NCBI GenBank assembly: GCA_964035545.1
Contig: OZ037767.1
Span: 23,765,128 to 23,829,127 of the forward strand
Direction: 5' to 3'
Length of the DNA: 64,000 nt
Source of the DNA: Bugula neritina
Taxonomy: Eukaryota > Bryozoa > Gymnolaemata > Cheilostomatida > Bugulidae
Made by a program: the position numbers and the translations under genes. Position 1 is the stretch's first letter, and each line of letters begins with the position of its first letter. Below, one piece after another: positions 45,301 through 63,979 of this stretch. The notes under the pieces were generated by a model. That model did not search any database and was not told where the DNA came from. It worked only from the letters and a program-made list of their open reading frames with translations.

Positions 45301-46904
45301 GAATACTACAAGGTGAGTCTTCTTCGTCATATTACATGATGTGTAAAAATGTCTGCAAAAGCTTCCGTTATTCCCTGAATAATTGATAGAACAGTTGTTT
45401 ATCATTGAGAGTTGTGTCATCTTACCAAATGGTCTTGGGGGGGGGGGGAGGACTAGTAGGTTCCTTCCTCTCCAGTTGTTTTTACTATTTTACTGTGCTT
45501 GACAAGTATAATGTTTCTCATTAATATTCTGATTGTGCAGTCTTGCAATGGCAGCTGGTTGTAAAAGAGATAGTTTGTTTCCTAGGTCTTAGTAATAACA
45601 TTCATTGTGGTGAAAAATGTGGGATTCACTATTTTAGATTGAAATCTCAGTACTAGAATGTTAAGTGGGAGGGATATTAGAGTGCAGATATCTTTAGTTT
45701 AATACTATTTTAGTAGAACTCCTACGAGTAAAATTAGCTACAGCTTAGTTCTATAGTAGATCTACTAGCAAAGCATCAGCTTGTTCAGAGAGAATTTAAA
45801 AGATGACAACTTCTAACCATGATTGTCAACAGAGACGACTAACCAATTTTTAAATGTTTATTCTTTAGAACTCTCAATGAAAATTCTGATTGGAAAATAT
45901 TTCACAGCCATTATTGATGTTTATAAGTGTGGTAGTCAATATACATGATTCCTATGTATTGTTTAGTCTTTACTACTAGTCTACTACAGAATATATGGTG
46001 CATTTCTATACATTTGTTAGTGTAATAGTTTTACATATTATTACAGCATCCCATATCCCGATGGTTTGCTAAATATATCTTTGATGATCCTATAAAACAG
46101 TACGAGATGGAGGCCTGTAAAGCTGCCCACACATTTGAAGCTGCTCGAAACAAGTGAGAATATGGCCATATATCTACAAATATGTAACTTGATTTCATGT
46201 TGATGATTATTTTAGTAGAATTGGCTTTTACAGCTGTTCTATAAATTTCACCATGAAAATGCTCTTATCAAAGTGTTTTTGTTGGTCTACAAGTTGTGAA
46301 TTAGCTCAGGAAAAAACCGTTATATTGTAAACTATAAAAGGTCACTGGGTAGTTTAATAAGTAAGAAGGGCTTAAGTGTAAGGTGCCGTAATGGTAAAAC
46401 ATAGATTATAAAAGTTCAACTATATGTTGACTCATGGTCATTTTAACTAGTTTCTATATGCTAACCCTCCTCTCTCTGCAACAGTTTATTCACCTAGTTT
46501 TATTACCTGATGATCACTAATATTTTATTTCATTTCAAATGCAAGCAATAGTATTTCTGTAATACACATTTTCGCGTCAAGTCAATGATTCTGCTGAGAA
46601 CTTTCAAGTACTTTATGCTACTAATACTTGCAGAATATTATCTCAGTGGCCTACATTATGAAATTATAAATTTCAATGATTGATAATATAAGTCATTCAC
46701 TGTATCTCATTATAGCTTTTGAAAACTAATGCATTGTATTTTTCTGCTGGTTGTAGTGCTAGAATCGCACGAGTTAAAGATATGATACATAGAGATGACG
46801 ATTACAGAGCATTTTACTTTGTGCCTGCTGTTGATCCCAGGGCATCTGACAAGGTTGGAACGGAGTTCAAAGACTATAAACTTAACCAACAGGGCAGTCA
46901 CTAG
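42309..46904 (+). CDS. NDUFB5: NADH:ubiquinone oxidoreductase subunit B5 (complex I SGDH), 190 aa
   Basis: Five exons: 42309-42411, 44291-44443, 45251-45312, 46047-46153, 46757-46904; 573 nt, phases consistent. NDUFB5 is an accessory single-span subunit of the membrane arm of mitochondrial complex I. The first 45 residues are basic and hydroxylated, as in a presequence ([16 protein letters not shown]). One membrane span follows ([20 protein letters not shown]), then the conserved block [20 protein letters not shown] with PISRW right after, and a charged helix ([17 protein letters not shown]) before a tail with FYFVPAVDP. The EIPEGY..WEYYKHPISRW run is diagnostic of the family. Intron 1 (1.9 kb) holds a simple-sequence tract. 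AATAAA at 47101-47106. Confidence 0.93.
42515..42870. repeat. Simple-sequence tract in NDUFB5 intron 1
   Basis: TATAGTTATACT words pass into ACTATGAGT and ACTATTACT words, the same class as the tract at 5825-6440. Confidence 0.6.
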
Positions 46905-47747
46905 AGTCTGTTAGCAACTCTCTATATATTTACTTCTTCATATGTTTGAAACATCAAGACAATTGCTCTTTGCTATACTAGATTCATGTGACTGAAATTA
47001 TGACGTGTGATGCCAAATTGTAGTTGGAGTTGTGTCCTTTTTTATGCTAATTAACTGGCATACAATTACTTTTTGTATTCGTTTGCAAAGTAGTGTTGGT
47101 AATAAAATGCAGGAATTGAATATAAAATAATTGAAAATTATTTTAAATCTGATATTCTTAAAATTGAAAAAAAATAAGTATATATTTATCATATAGGCGC
47201 CTCAGTAAACTATTTTGTGTGTTAATTGCATTTAATAACTGTTCTCTAAACGCACCAGTCCATGTGTTGGTAGCATATTTAAACATTTATTGACTACATC
47301 TTTTGAAGTACACATCAATGTAGTTGAAATTGATTACTGGTTAACTAAAATAACTATTACATATATATACAATATACGATTTCTACCAGATTCCAGTTGA
47401 TAAGCATCAAGCGTCTCTTAAAACATATTGAAATGGATAAAAATATAAATCAGAACACAGTGGACGGAAATTCATTCAAGCTTAATGAGGGTACAGGAAT
47501 ATAGTGTAGCCAAACCAGAATAGATAGATTTAGGATACTCTAGTATACCTAGTGAAATTTACAGAGAGATAAACATGGTACACAAAATGTGAAAGTGAAA
47601 TAACATAAGATGTACTGGGAATATAGTTTACAACAATTACATAGAAACTGTCACAGTTGGTCATAATTTGAACACGTAGTAAAATAGAAATGATTGGATG
47701 ATAACAATATTATCTGTAAGATTCACTTTTCTTGGAGCAGAAAAATG
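46905..47747. other. Convergent 3' intergenic space of NDUFB5 and PDE6D
   Basis: AT-rich. Contains the NDUFB5 poly(A) signal (47101-47106) and a possible minus-strand signal (TTTATT 47286-47291) for PDE6D. No gene seen. Confidence 0.55.
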
Positions 47748-51013
<3,266 letters not shown>

Positions 51014-53552
51014 AACTGCTGCGTAAGCTAAAAGATCAGACTGTGTTTCAGTGTTTCCTGGCTTGAAAACTGTAACCACCACAGATGGAACTTTGCCTGG
51101 TGAAAAATATCAAGAACTACACAGAACCAGCCATAATGCAAATTAAAAACTCTTTTGAGATAAACACTGAAAAAATAGGTTTAAAATCAAATATATGATA
51201 TGCATTGTCAGCCTATTCCACTCTATTAGGTTATATTCTGTTTCACAAATAAGTCGCAGGATATTTGTAACGTTTAAAAATGCTGTGAATATAATTATTG
51301 AACACGGTTAAAAATTGTGATAATACTTAAATGTACAATATAATTTATAAAATATATTATGATACAAAATTGTGAGAAATATGTTAAGAAGTGCAAAGCA
51401 AAGTTTGATAACAAACATGTAAAACATATCTCTACAGGCTGTAAGATGTACACATGATTGTGAGTGATAGAAATGATAAAATATTAAATTCTAAACATCA
51501 ATACATTTTAAATTTTAATAAATACTAATACTTATACTACCAGTATCACCATTATTAGTATCACTATAAATATGATTATCATCATAATTATTTACCAATC
51601 AGATTCATATTAATATTGAACCAGAACTAGAAGCAATAATTAAAATACAAAACTTTAACAAAATGAATTTAATATATTTACAAAACTAAATAACAAATTA
51701 TAAATATAATTATATTTATATATAATAATCGTAAGCACTTTGACTTTATTATAATGATATTGAAAATATAAATTAAAAAATATATATATTAAATTTAATA
51801 TAAATCAATATCAATATGAATATGATTAATCATTATGAATATGAATATAATTGAATATAAACAACGTTTTTAGTTGTTCGATAACTATTCACATTCAAGC
51901 CACTAGCTCTGGTGAGAATACTGAACAGTAAACTCAACTCACGTACCACTAATAATAAGAATCAGCACGCTCGGTCACCACACCAATTCTAAATCAAGTA
52001 ATCGGTATGGCTATTGACAAAGGAATTGATAATCCTTGGATCCTAAAGTTGTTTACATCACTAACGGGAAGACTCGTCAAATGCGAGGTTTAAAATTGAC
52101 GTGTTTTAAAAGCTGAATGTTTTCAATGACAGAAAACTGTGAGAGGTTAATCTATGAAATTTTTTAGTGCTATTGGGAGCGATCCACAGATCCTTTCGAA
52201 CTGCTTTCCACAAATTAACTACTTGAACCAAAGTCCATGATGAAACATTATTGTTGTAGAGTTATCTTCTCCGTCTTGGTCTTGCAAGCAAAATGTTATG
52301 CAACTAAATATTCATTTGACATTTCACTTTTCAGTGTGATAAGACATCTGGCTCTGGCTCTTCTAGAAGTAGACTAGCCCCAAGGGCTATGGCTATTAAA
52401 AATAATTATGATGTTGAGATTATAATAATATTATTATACTCTAAATATCATATCCATGCTATTATTATTATTACTATTACTACTATTAGTATTAGTAATA
52501 TTAAGTCTAATAAGATTTTCATAATCATAATATTAATCATAATGATAATGATATTCATATTGTCATTGATAATTAATTAATTGAATTTGATATTGATAAT
52601 ATTAATCATAATGATAATGTTAAGGGTTGACATTTCAAAGACAAAAGTGTTAGTCACTACCGCTACGACTACTAGTAGAGCAGCACGACTGGTAGTACTA
52701 GTAGTAGTAGTAGTAGTAGTAGACGTAGTGCTTAGAGATAGAGTTGCTGTTGCCGTTGGTGTCATGAACTTGAAGTGTCTGTGATGACTGACTCATGAGT
52801 TGGAGCATCAAATGAAAATGCTGTTGGTGTTATTTATTTTTTATTCAATATCATTATGAATATAGTATTACTATTAGTTTAGTATTAATTAGATATTTAA
52901 TTAATATTTAATATTTATATTGATATAAATATTTATTTTCAATCATATTGATATTCATACTGGTAGTGATGTCTATAAATTTACTAATTAAAATTTAATA
53001 ATAATAATAATCATATTGATATTCATAATCATAATGATAATGATGATTATCATTATTGTTATGGTAATCATATTGTATTTATAGCAGATTCATATTCATA
53101 CTGATAATCATATTGATGATAATATACATGTCTATGGGAGGGTGATTATATATATGGAAGTCAGAGACACGACACAAACTAAGTGTATTATAAGTATTAG
53201 TAATAATAATTAATACTAGTAGTAGTGGTAGTAGTAGTAGTGGTCTTGAAGTTAATTAATAATGATGACCATGATATAAATTTCTAAATTTAATTCTAAT
53301 ATTAATTATATTGTTTTCACATTTTCAAAATCATTTTGTATTTAGACTTTAGATTGAATAATAAATATTTCATATAATTAAATTAATCATGATGATGATG
53401 GTTTGTCATTTGGCAAAAATTAGTCAAAAAAATGTAGAAATCAAGTTACTTAGCTAGCATGACTTGAACTGGAATTGTTGATAACTTTTTTATGATCTTT
53501 GTCACTATTTGTAGCAACTCATAGTCAGCTCAGAATCATCGGTTCCAAATTT
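51014..53552. promoter_or_regulatory. Divergent region between PDE6D (-) and C1orf50 (+), with simple-sequence tracts
   Basis: 2.5 kb between the divergent start codons. Very AT-rich (51480-51870), with (TAGTAG)n-type runs at 52695-52735 and 53215-53245 and ATAATCAT words around 52420-53110. Promoters are presumed at the two ends. No gene seen; the ORF at 52389-52580 is low complexity. Confidence 0.45.
52420..53250. repeat. Simple-sequence tract
   Basis: Irregular ATAATCATAATGATAATGAT words with trinucleotide runs of TAG and TAC, the same class as the tract at 5825-6440. Confidence 0.6.
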
Positions 53553-54959
<1,407 letters not shown>

Positions 54960-56051
54960 TGTAGTTGTTGTTAACAATCTGCTTTATTTTATATAAGCTT
55001 TTTATTCGTTGCTTTCGTTTTATATTCAATATTTTCAGAAAATTTTAGTTGGCATTTAATTTAAAAAAATAAAATTTGTATCCAAATCCATACAAAATTT
55101 CACAGTATTATAGCAATATCTAAATGAATGAAACATCGTTATAGCAAAACTTGTGTCAAGTGAGTTTGTTGGGAGTTGAAATAGCTGGAGTGTTTCAGAA
55201 ATTTGTACAACGACTTATTGTAGTGTTTTATATTTCTTCTTTATTTGATCAAAACTTTTAAATAGATAGTGACTAGATACAATTGTTTCAGTGTTTAAAA
55301 TTTAAATACTCATTTCCCAATACCCACAAACATGTACATACATGAGTAAATGGCAATTATAATTAATAAAAACTATAATTTTGTAAGATATTTAGGAATT
55401 GTCTGTCTACGCAACATTGTCATCGTATCAAAATATGCTCTGTTGCAAGAGTCCTAGTATTCGCATAGCGGTTTTGCCGCACATGTTTTTATTTCATAAC
55501 AACCGGTGTCAAGTAAAAGGCAGAAGAATTTTATGGTTTTAAATATTACAATTATTTATATTTAAAATGATGTAATTGAACAAGAACACTGATCAGTAAT
55601 TAGCATTTTAAAAACTATTTTTAATTATTGGTTAAAGTGATACATACGGTGTTGTCAGATATTAATGACGTAAGTAATTTATACCATTACTTGTAGTTGT
55701 TAGTTGATATATTATTAATCATGTTAATATTTTCAGCATGAGACTGAGCATCACAGTCACTTTTTACCCACTAATTTATTTTTATTTATTGAGAATTTAT
55801 CAATTTTATTTAGAAAAAAATTGTATAGATAAATGAAAGTAAAGCCTAAAATATATTTTCTTTTTGCACCACTAAGCTTTGAATTGGTAGAGACTATGAG
55901 GAAAATATTGCTTGCACTTATTACACTAAACGAAATTACGTTTTCAGTATTCAAATGAGCTTTTAAGTAATCTTATTTCAAATAATTTAGTGACAGGTTT
56001 AAATTTAACTTGCTATGTAAAAATTAAATTGGATTTCTTGGTATTTTTAGC
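54960..56051. other. Intergenic between C1orf50 and C11orf65
   Basis: AT-rich, with the C1orf50 poly(A) signal at 55068-55073. No other feature supported. Confidence 0.5.
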
Positions 56052-59000
56052 ATGAGTGAAGAAACGTTGGAGGAAAAAGCTATTCGTCTAGCCACAGCTC
56101 CAAAGTCTCTCAGAAAGGTGAAGATAATACTGATCTAGGCACAAAATTTAATGAAATTGTAAAAATAAATATTTATTCAATTATTACGTTTGAACAGTTG
56201 AGTACAGAGTTGTGTGTTCTATAGCAGCAATACACTGCATATAAGAAACTTGCAACTTACTAAAGTAAAAATAGTTGTTCAGATTTTAAAAAGCTACATG
56301 TAGCTTTATGGGTCATCATCAGGAATAACACTTCTGATGATGACTCATTAAGCTGTTTAGTCAAACACTTGAGGAATTGCTTTATGCAAAAATCTTATTT
56401 TATAGAAACTTTGTCTGAAATTTATTTCAGTATGTTTTGTTGTAATATGATTATGTAAAGTGCGTTTTTGTAAGGTGTTACAATATTCAATTAATCTTAT
56501 AAGTTTCTTCTAGGAGTCAGTTACTCTAAAGTGCTGAAGCACCTGGGCTATATCTAATCAGTCAATGCACCTGGGCTATTTTGAAACATGATCTCTAAAA
56601 GCCTATCATGATACTCCTTTGATATGTCTAGCCTATATGATAGCTATCAATATTATAACTTATCAAATTATATCAATAGTGACAATAATGATAAGCCATG
56701 TTATAAAATAATATTATTGACATCCAAGGATAAATTCGGTCTTTTAGATATGCAAGGTTGTATTTTTGACATATTCCAGGTTCTAATAAATGAGCAAACC
56801 ACTGAAGAAGCCAGAATATCTGCTGCTATAGAAATACAGAGGATTGCTAGAGGTTATATAGTGAGGTATGTTGGCGAACCAGCTGTATGGAAATTTGCTA
56901 GAGTTTTACTCTATTTTCATTATGTTCTCCCGAAATATCAAAACTTTGAAATGTGTATATGTTTTGGCATGTACATGATGAATTTATTGTGTCTACAAAA
57001 AAAAATGAAAACATAATTTGTAAAAAAATAGTTTATATGCAAATTATGGTGTTTTTATAGAAGAGTATACTAAAGTTGTTTTTTATGAAAGATTTTGTAT
57101 GATCGTTTTTTTTAGAAACTTAGGTCCGAGAGCGTACCAGGCATGGAGAGATGAATCTAACTTTACATTGCCTGTAGATGTTAATAGCCTTAGTTCTGTA
57201 CGATTTGTTGAGTCAAACAGAAGAGCTGGTCACCACAATCCTTCACCTACTAGTGAGCACCGAGCTAAGCTAAAACCAAGTTTAACAACAACTGAAGCTG
57301 CTACTAAAATTCAACGATGTTGGCGCAGGCACATTGACATGCAGGTATAAAAAGCTATAGTTGGTTGATTCCACATTCTACTTGACTATTAATAAAGATA
57401 GCATTTTTTATGAACCAGACAGAAAACTTGCTGCTATAACTGGAGAAGATAGTTTAATATTCACTACACTTACACTAAATATGATGCATTAAGTACACAT
57501 ATAATTTCACTTTCTATTCACTACTAAATCTCTTTTACAACTCTATGCATGAGCAGACAATTTTAAAACAGCTAAAACTCTAATGAGTTGTGTTTTTACA
57601 TTTCTTCATAAAATAGCAAATTGCTGTTGATGACTCATGCCTAATTAGTGTTTGGTTAAAACGATTAACATCGTCGAAAGTTAAGCTATAAATAAAAATT
57701 TTTTATCAAGTTGGATTTTTTGGATTGAATCGCTTATTAAGATTTGCATCAGAATGTGTTTTATTATTCTATCAATGAGTCTTCAAAATTAAATTATACA
57801 TGGATAAACATTTTGTGCAATTTTTCAACTGGTTATGTGTGTTGGTGTTTAGGTGTACAAATATTATGAAGATTTGATAAAGTTTAGGAATCAAGGTGAT
57901 CCAGCCCTCATGTTAAAGGCAGTGAATCCTAAAGAAGCTGCTTTGCTAGATGCTGCTTCAGGAACTCATGTTAAATTTAGATTAGCCGGGGTAAGTGGTT
58001 CGGGCTAGCAGAGCTGGATCTAAGTGAGCTAGTAGAGCTGGGTCTAAATCGTATAGACTCTCAAATACTTTCTTAGTTAGGTACTTGAAATAATTTGGTT
58101 TGCCAATGTCACTGACTTGATTTGAATTGTAAATATATATAATTGAATTGTTGCTAGTTTTTGAAATCAACTTATTTTTAACATTCATTGCGATAAAAAA
58201 TTGGGCCAATTAGATAAATCTTCATAATTTATTAACTTTTCAATAAAAATGACTCAATGAAACTTGATTATTTAACACCATTCCAATGCTATAACAGCGA
58301 CTTAACAGTTTTCTGTAATTATTTGAAATTTCAAATTAAATCTAGCTACTTATATAAAATCTGTTATCTACATATTATGAACATAACTGCAAATTTAATA
58401 TACATAGCTAGACTTGACTAAAATCAAATATACAGTTTTATATTATATTATCTATATTCTAAGTTGTCCACATACCTTGTTACAGGATAGATTTCCACCA
58501 AACATATACTACAAAATATACACTCACAGGCCTATTCAAGATCTCTGTGCCAATGCACCAAGAGACTACACAAAGTCTGGCAAACAGAAGGATATGAGAG
58601 GACAGCACAACAGGAACTTCTCTTCACTAAACACAAGCCTAGGTGAGTGGGTAGAGGACAAGTATAATGTTTCTGTGTATCTCTACGGGGCTGAGTAGCC
58701 ACCTGGAGCAAGGGTGGGCAAGAAGGGCAGCAGCAAACAAAAAAGGAGAGTCAGCAAAGAGAGTAGGTTACAACCTGAAATGGTCTAAAAACTAGGGGTG
58801 CTTTAGCTCAACTAAAAACAATTTCTGTAGATTTCTATGGCCAACTAACAGTTAAGTATAGCCTTTAATTTTAATAAAAATGTTCATGGGTGAGGCAAGT
58901 ATCTTAAACCATTGACACTAATAATATGATACTAGTAATGTGACAATATTTATGTGACACTAGTCATAATACATTAATCATGTGACACTATGCTATGCTG

Positions 59001-61391
59001 TAGAGGTTGCATAACTTTGGAATTTGTTCTTCACACATAAAGGTGATTTATTATTGTTGAATTTGACATTACAATGTTGAACATTACATAGCTTCATTAA
59101 AAATAGTTATATAATTTTAATTGTAGCTTCTGTAGAGATACTTTTGTGTTTTATCCTTCTGTAGGTCAAGGTGTTTTTCCTGTAGTAATTATGCTGTCAT
59201 TTCTCTATAGAGTACTTGTTTATTGTATCTATTTATAGGTAAGCATGTAGCATGTTTATAAACTATGTTTTACTATAATGTAGTGTCGTATCTATATAGT
59301 AGCTTTAAAGTTACTTGTACGTATATTATATGTATGACAGAAAGTACAGAAGACTGGTATAAGAGGATAGAAAACAATGGCTGGAGACTCGTCTCTGATA
59401 GACTCATACCCCACATGCTGAGTGACCCAGTCACATGGGCCACCCACAACAAAGTCCTTCCAACCTTCCATCATTCTAAAGTACAGTACTTAGGCTAATT
59501 ATCATTCTGCCTGACTTCACATTTTCTGCATGTAACTTATGATTCCAGCGACTTCGCATAATATAGCTGTTTCAAGGCATACGGCATATATGTTTTGTTT
59601 TATAATTTGTATATTTAGGGTCAATTATTGAGTTTGAAGTTGATTATATGTTATCAGTGTTGCACTTTTCTATATTATAATTTTTGCAACTGAGCTCATA
59701 ATCAAGCAGCCATTGTAGTTGGTTAATTCTTTCTTCTATTACAAAATATTTATCGCTTTTATTTCATACAGATGGGAATTCGGTTTTTGCATTACAAAAC
59801 CAATTGACTATTTGAGGTTTTATTCTTGACATGCGTTTCTTTTTTGCTTCGATCTTCCGTATTTAAGGTTTTTCGTTAACTGTAGCTGGTGAAGACAACT
59901 CTACAAAAGCTGTTCTATAGTCACGGTTGTTTACAGTGCATGTTTAAATAAACTGAATAAAACCACTGATGTTACGCTATAACTTTTCTATGTCATAAAC
60001 TCAAAATATAATACATATATGTTTATCGGGCTGATTATTTTGTGTTTGTAGATGCTAAGAATTCAAGATGTGGAAAAACTTCGCAAGAAAAGAAAAATTG
60101 ATTGGATGAAAAAGCTGTAAGTTTTGCAGTTCTTGTCTAACAATTGATGCATTAGTCAGTGCAACTGCTCTATATCTGTAAATCATCATTTTACTGACAA
60201 ATTTTATTATTTTAAAGTCTATATAAAGTATTTTATCTTTGCAGTCCAAATTTGTTTTTTTTTCTTGGAAACTATGGTACACAAAACGTCTTTAAATTAA
60301 TTTTATGCACTTTTCAAGTACATTTTGGTGCTTGCTCTAATAAATTTAAAGTGCCAAAATTTCTATAAAGAGACTAGCTTAGCAAATATGTATTCCCGCT
60401 ATGCACATGCTATAGTGTTATGTTAGACTTCTACCTATTATACAATAATGTACCATTAATTATAATATATACTAATATACTATTAGTATATATTATACTA
60501 TTAGTATATATTATACTCTTAGTATATTATACTACTATCACACTATAATACTAGTTTCTACTATACAACTGATCAGGTATAAAGAAGGAATGCTGAAGGC
60601 AAAGACGGCTGATCCTGACACAATGGCGCTGGTAGAGGGCGCCACAACCGGCATGGTGGCCACTCTAGAACTGGAAGGAGAGGAGGCCGTAGCCGAGTGG
60701 GAGGTTAGACTCATGTGTTTTCCTGCCAAATGTTTTACAGTTCTGTTTTGTCTGAGTTATATAGTCTAATTTTGGAGTAGATTACAAAGTTATTTATAAT
60801 GCTTTTTAGAGCCCTACATAAAATTAATTAACATGTTCATTGACAAAAGCTACCATTAAATTTTGTCCTCTTAAATATAAGGAATTATACTTTTTCGGAG
60901 GTAACTAAAAGCAATATATTTCCTAATTACTAAATTTGTATACCGGCTAATCACTGTTGAAATTATTTTCTCAAACTACATTTAATATAGAAGATTGAGC
61001 TTGATTGAATTCACTAAAGATGTATGTATGTTACGTCATTGTGTAAAGCAACTAAAAAGAGAGAACGTATATAAAAAGATATTTGCTAATCCCTGCCCTG
61101 TATTGTGAAGCAGTTTTATTAATGTAGCATTAAGATTTCCTGTGCAAGTCTTGAAATTTCTTCCAGGTTGATGAGCTCCTGGATTGGACAACCAGTTTGA
61201 ACTTTGAAGATTACGTTACATCCTGGAAACAAGTGGGCACGAGCTCATTATCCGAGACTACAGTGGAGAAGAGGTACTTTTTTACTTCCAACGGTAAAAC
61301 TGGTGATCATAGAAATACAGAGTCTTTGCCAGTGAACAAGGTCGTACAAGAACATATTAAACCTTCTACAGCAGAAGGCACTGTTAGATAG
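56052..61391 (+). CDS. C11orf65: C11orf65/MFI homologue, IQ-motif protein, 410 aa
   Basis: Nine exons: 56052-56117, 56780-56865, 57116-57344, 57853-57990, 58486-58642, 59341-59480, 60052-60116, 60577-60703, 61167-61391; 1233 nt, phases consistent. In mammals the protein (MFI) is reported to interact with the mitochondrial fission machinery; that role here is by homology only. It has two IQ-type motifs: AAIEIQRIARGYIVRRN (about 37-52) and EAATKIQRCWRRHIDMQ (111-127), the second followed by VYKYYEDLIKFRNQGDP. Further blocks are EAALLDAASGTHVKFRLAG, FPPNIYYKIYTHRPIQDLCA, WYKRIENNGWRLVSDRL, KKRKIDWMKKLYKEGML and VDELLDWTTSLNFEDYVTSW, in the family's order. An acceptor-like TTTTTAG ends one base before the ATG, so a non-coding first exon is possible. 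AATAAA at 61785-61790. Confidence 0.85.
56290..56344. repeat. 18-bp perfect palindrome next to a 14-bp inverted repeat
   Basis: AAAGCTACATGTAGCTTT (56290-56307) is its own reverse complement. Then GGTCATCATCAGGA (56311-56324) and CTTCTGATGATGAC (56331-56344) pair with small mismatches. Located in C11orf65 intron 1. Confidence 0.75.
60468..60538. repeat. AT-rich tandem repeat, ~20-bp unit
   Basis: TATTAGTATATATTATACTA repeated about three times, shortly before exon 8 of C11orf65. Confidence 0.75.
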
Positions 61392-63979
61392 CGTTATATT
61401 TTTGGACTCGATGCTTCAAGCTTATAGGATTGTTTTACTAACCTCTCAAGTAATTCTGAATTATTTTATTTCAACAGCAGTTCCATCCTGTGCGGCTTTC
61501 ATATTTAAAATCAATATATAACTTTGAAGTTGCTATCTAACTTATTAATATGGCTACTGGTGGTTTTACAGGTAATGAGTATTACATTGTTTTAATCAAA
61601 GTGTTTGATACTAAACTACACACTGTGTTGCTATCAAGTATGTATCGTATATTTTTGTAATTTGAATAATATATTATATGACCAAGTTTATGAGCAATGA
61701 GTGTTTTGAGATTTGTCTCCTCATTAGCACACGACATGTACAACATAACTGTACAATAATATGTTACTATTATATAGTATTATTAATAAACTAGTAAAGC
61801 ATTCAAACATTTACATGCCAGATGTGTAAAATAGTTATTGGAATACAGAGTATTGTTATAATAATATTAACTGCAATATGACATCATTTTAAATTATTAT
61901 GTAATAACTCATATTTTTCGAAAATGACAACGTAAACAGGTGCATATGCTTATGCATGGTGCTTTATAATTTCTAACTACTAAATTTATATGTAGAAACA
62001 TGCTGCAATGAAGTTTCAGGTATAATACACTGCAGGTAATGTATTTATTGCAGGTAATGTGCTGCAACATTCTCAGGCTTATAACAATTAGCACGGCCAA
62101 TGAAACAAAAACCATTATGTCAAGCAGATTGGGTCTGTTTACTTCAAAATTATGGATAAATATTTACAAATGAAGCTAAACATTAGGGATTAGCTTAATT
62201 CACCCACTTCCTGGTATTAATTGTTTATGTGGTTTTGTGTTTACTGAGGGCCTGTGAATTGTAATTAACAATAGAAGTAAATACTCCTAATTAACTAAAA
62301 CTTATAATATGTGGTTAGATTAGCGGAGTGATAACATATAACATTAATTATACTTACTATATTATTTTTATATTAATTTAAAAGCTTAAAACTTAAAAGC
62401 AGCTGTTATATATATATATATATATATATATATGAGCACATCCTGGTCTAGAGTGACCATATTGCTGGACTGGACTGGACATGACAGTTCATTACCATTT
62501 CATTACTCATATAGTTGTATAATAATAAATGGTTCTGAGACATAGTTTTGAAAATTGTATATGTTTATTTCAGCATCCTATTTGCTCTCTAAATTGTTAT
62601 TGTTGATCTAATAAAAAGCATGCTAAAATGTAAATAGTTCACAAATTCATTTTCTTGCTATAGTTTTCAAGGTGATTTTTAAACTCCTCAAACTTTGTTT
62701 GGAAGTTGCACATGCAAAATTTACACATTTTTTAATGTGTAGGTACTCAGTTTGAAAAACTGATCTTACTTTACGAACCCTGTACTATAAAGTTTTGGTT
62801 GATAGTATCAAACTATTCAATTTTCTAATTTGTCATAATCTAAACAAAAGTCAAAAATTTAAGCTGCTGATGTGCCATTTGGCTTCAATTTTTGTTGGAA
62901 GTGCCCTAGCTGTCAACTTCTTATTCTTCTATCCGGATAAAAAGTAGTAAGTCTACATGTCATGGCACTGGTTTCATATAGACAGCACTAGTCCTTTAGC
63001 AGCACATATGTCTATCAACTATGTACATCGTAAACAAGAATGTTATTTAAATGGGAAAGTCTGTTAGGATCATTATGGTTGGTAAGATATTAACTCTAAA
63101 GAAAACTCATTTATGTTTCAGCATAGTCACTATCTCTGTGAGAACCCCTGGCAGAAAGGATTTTTTAAGGCAGGCTAAGAGTTTATTTATATGTGACACA
63201 GAACCAATTATGATTGGATGCTCTTCCTAACACCACCAATGGCTTTTACTGGGAATCAAACTTATGACCTTGTATTTACACAACAGCTGCTCTCTAGGAT
63301 ATTGAAAAAGAGATTAACTTTAAAGAATTACTCTAAATTATTGTAAAACAGCTGTGGCACTATTGAGATTTAATCTTTATATAATTATTATTTAAGGACT
63401 TATATAATATTATAATAGCAGTCACCAACTGAAAAAACTATTAATATGTAATACATTCAGATAGTGACCAATTATTGCCATCATAGGAAGTTATCTTCTT
63501 TTTTGCAAGTTTTGTGTTTTCTCTGTTGTGGAGTTGGAAGAGTATAGTATAAGGTTAATTTTTTAGTCAGCAATTTTATTACACAGTTTTGCAGAGGAAA
63601 AATACTATATTAAAACTAATTTAATGACATATGATCTATATTAGTTGAAATAGCACGGTGTTTTATAATTCTAAATTCCTCTCAGCCCTATCAACAAATT
63701 CAAATGTGGATTGTATATTGGCTTTTGCTCACTGTAGCCATGGTACAGAAAAAATATTTTTCAACACAAAGCAGTTGAAATTATCTATAAAACCTATTAT
63801 AGCTAATGGACAGCAGTGCTTGTGTTAGTTTTTCTTGTAAGATTTGCCTTCTCTATGACTAACCATCTGTTTTACATGCAGCAGATACGAAGCATGTATG
63901 CATATCAATGTTTTTTTTCGTAACTATGGTTTTGTGCTGTTTCTAATTTTATCACCTTATTGTGTAATTCAATTTTTAG
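61392..63979. other. Intergenic after C11orf65
   Basis: 3' UTR with AATAAA at 61785-61790, a (TA)n run at 62407-62433, and a SINE copy at 63121-63300. No gene is supported. Confidence 0.5.
63121..63300 (-). mobile_element. tRNA-derived SINE copy
   Basis: Shares with the 20695 copy the blocks ATAGTCACTATCTCTGTGAG, GGATGCTCTTCCTAACACCA and CCAATGGCTTTTACTGGGAA, then GACCTTGTATTTA and CAACAGCTGCT. On the minus strand the tRNA-like head comes first but is more decayed than in the 20695 copy. Confidence 0.65.

Noticed and set aside
52389-52784. Overlapping ORFs before C1orf50
   Set aside because: They are low-complexity Ile/Met/Thr/Val strings from the simple-sequence tract.
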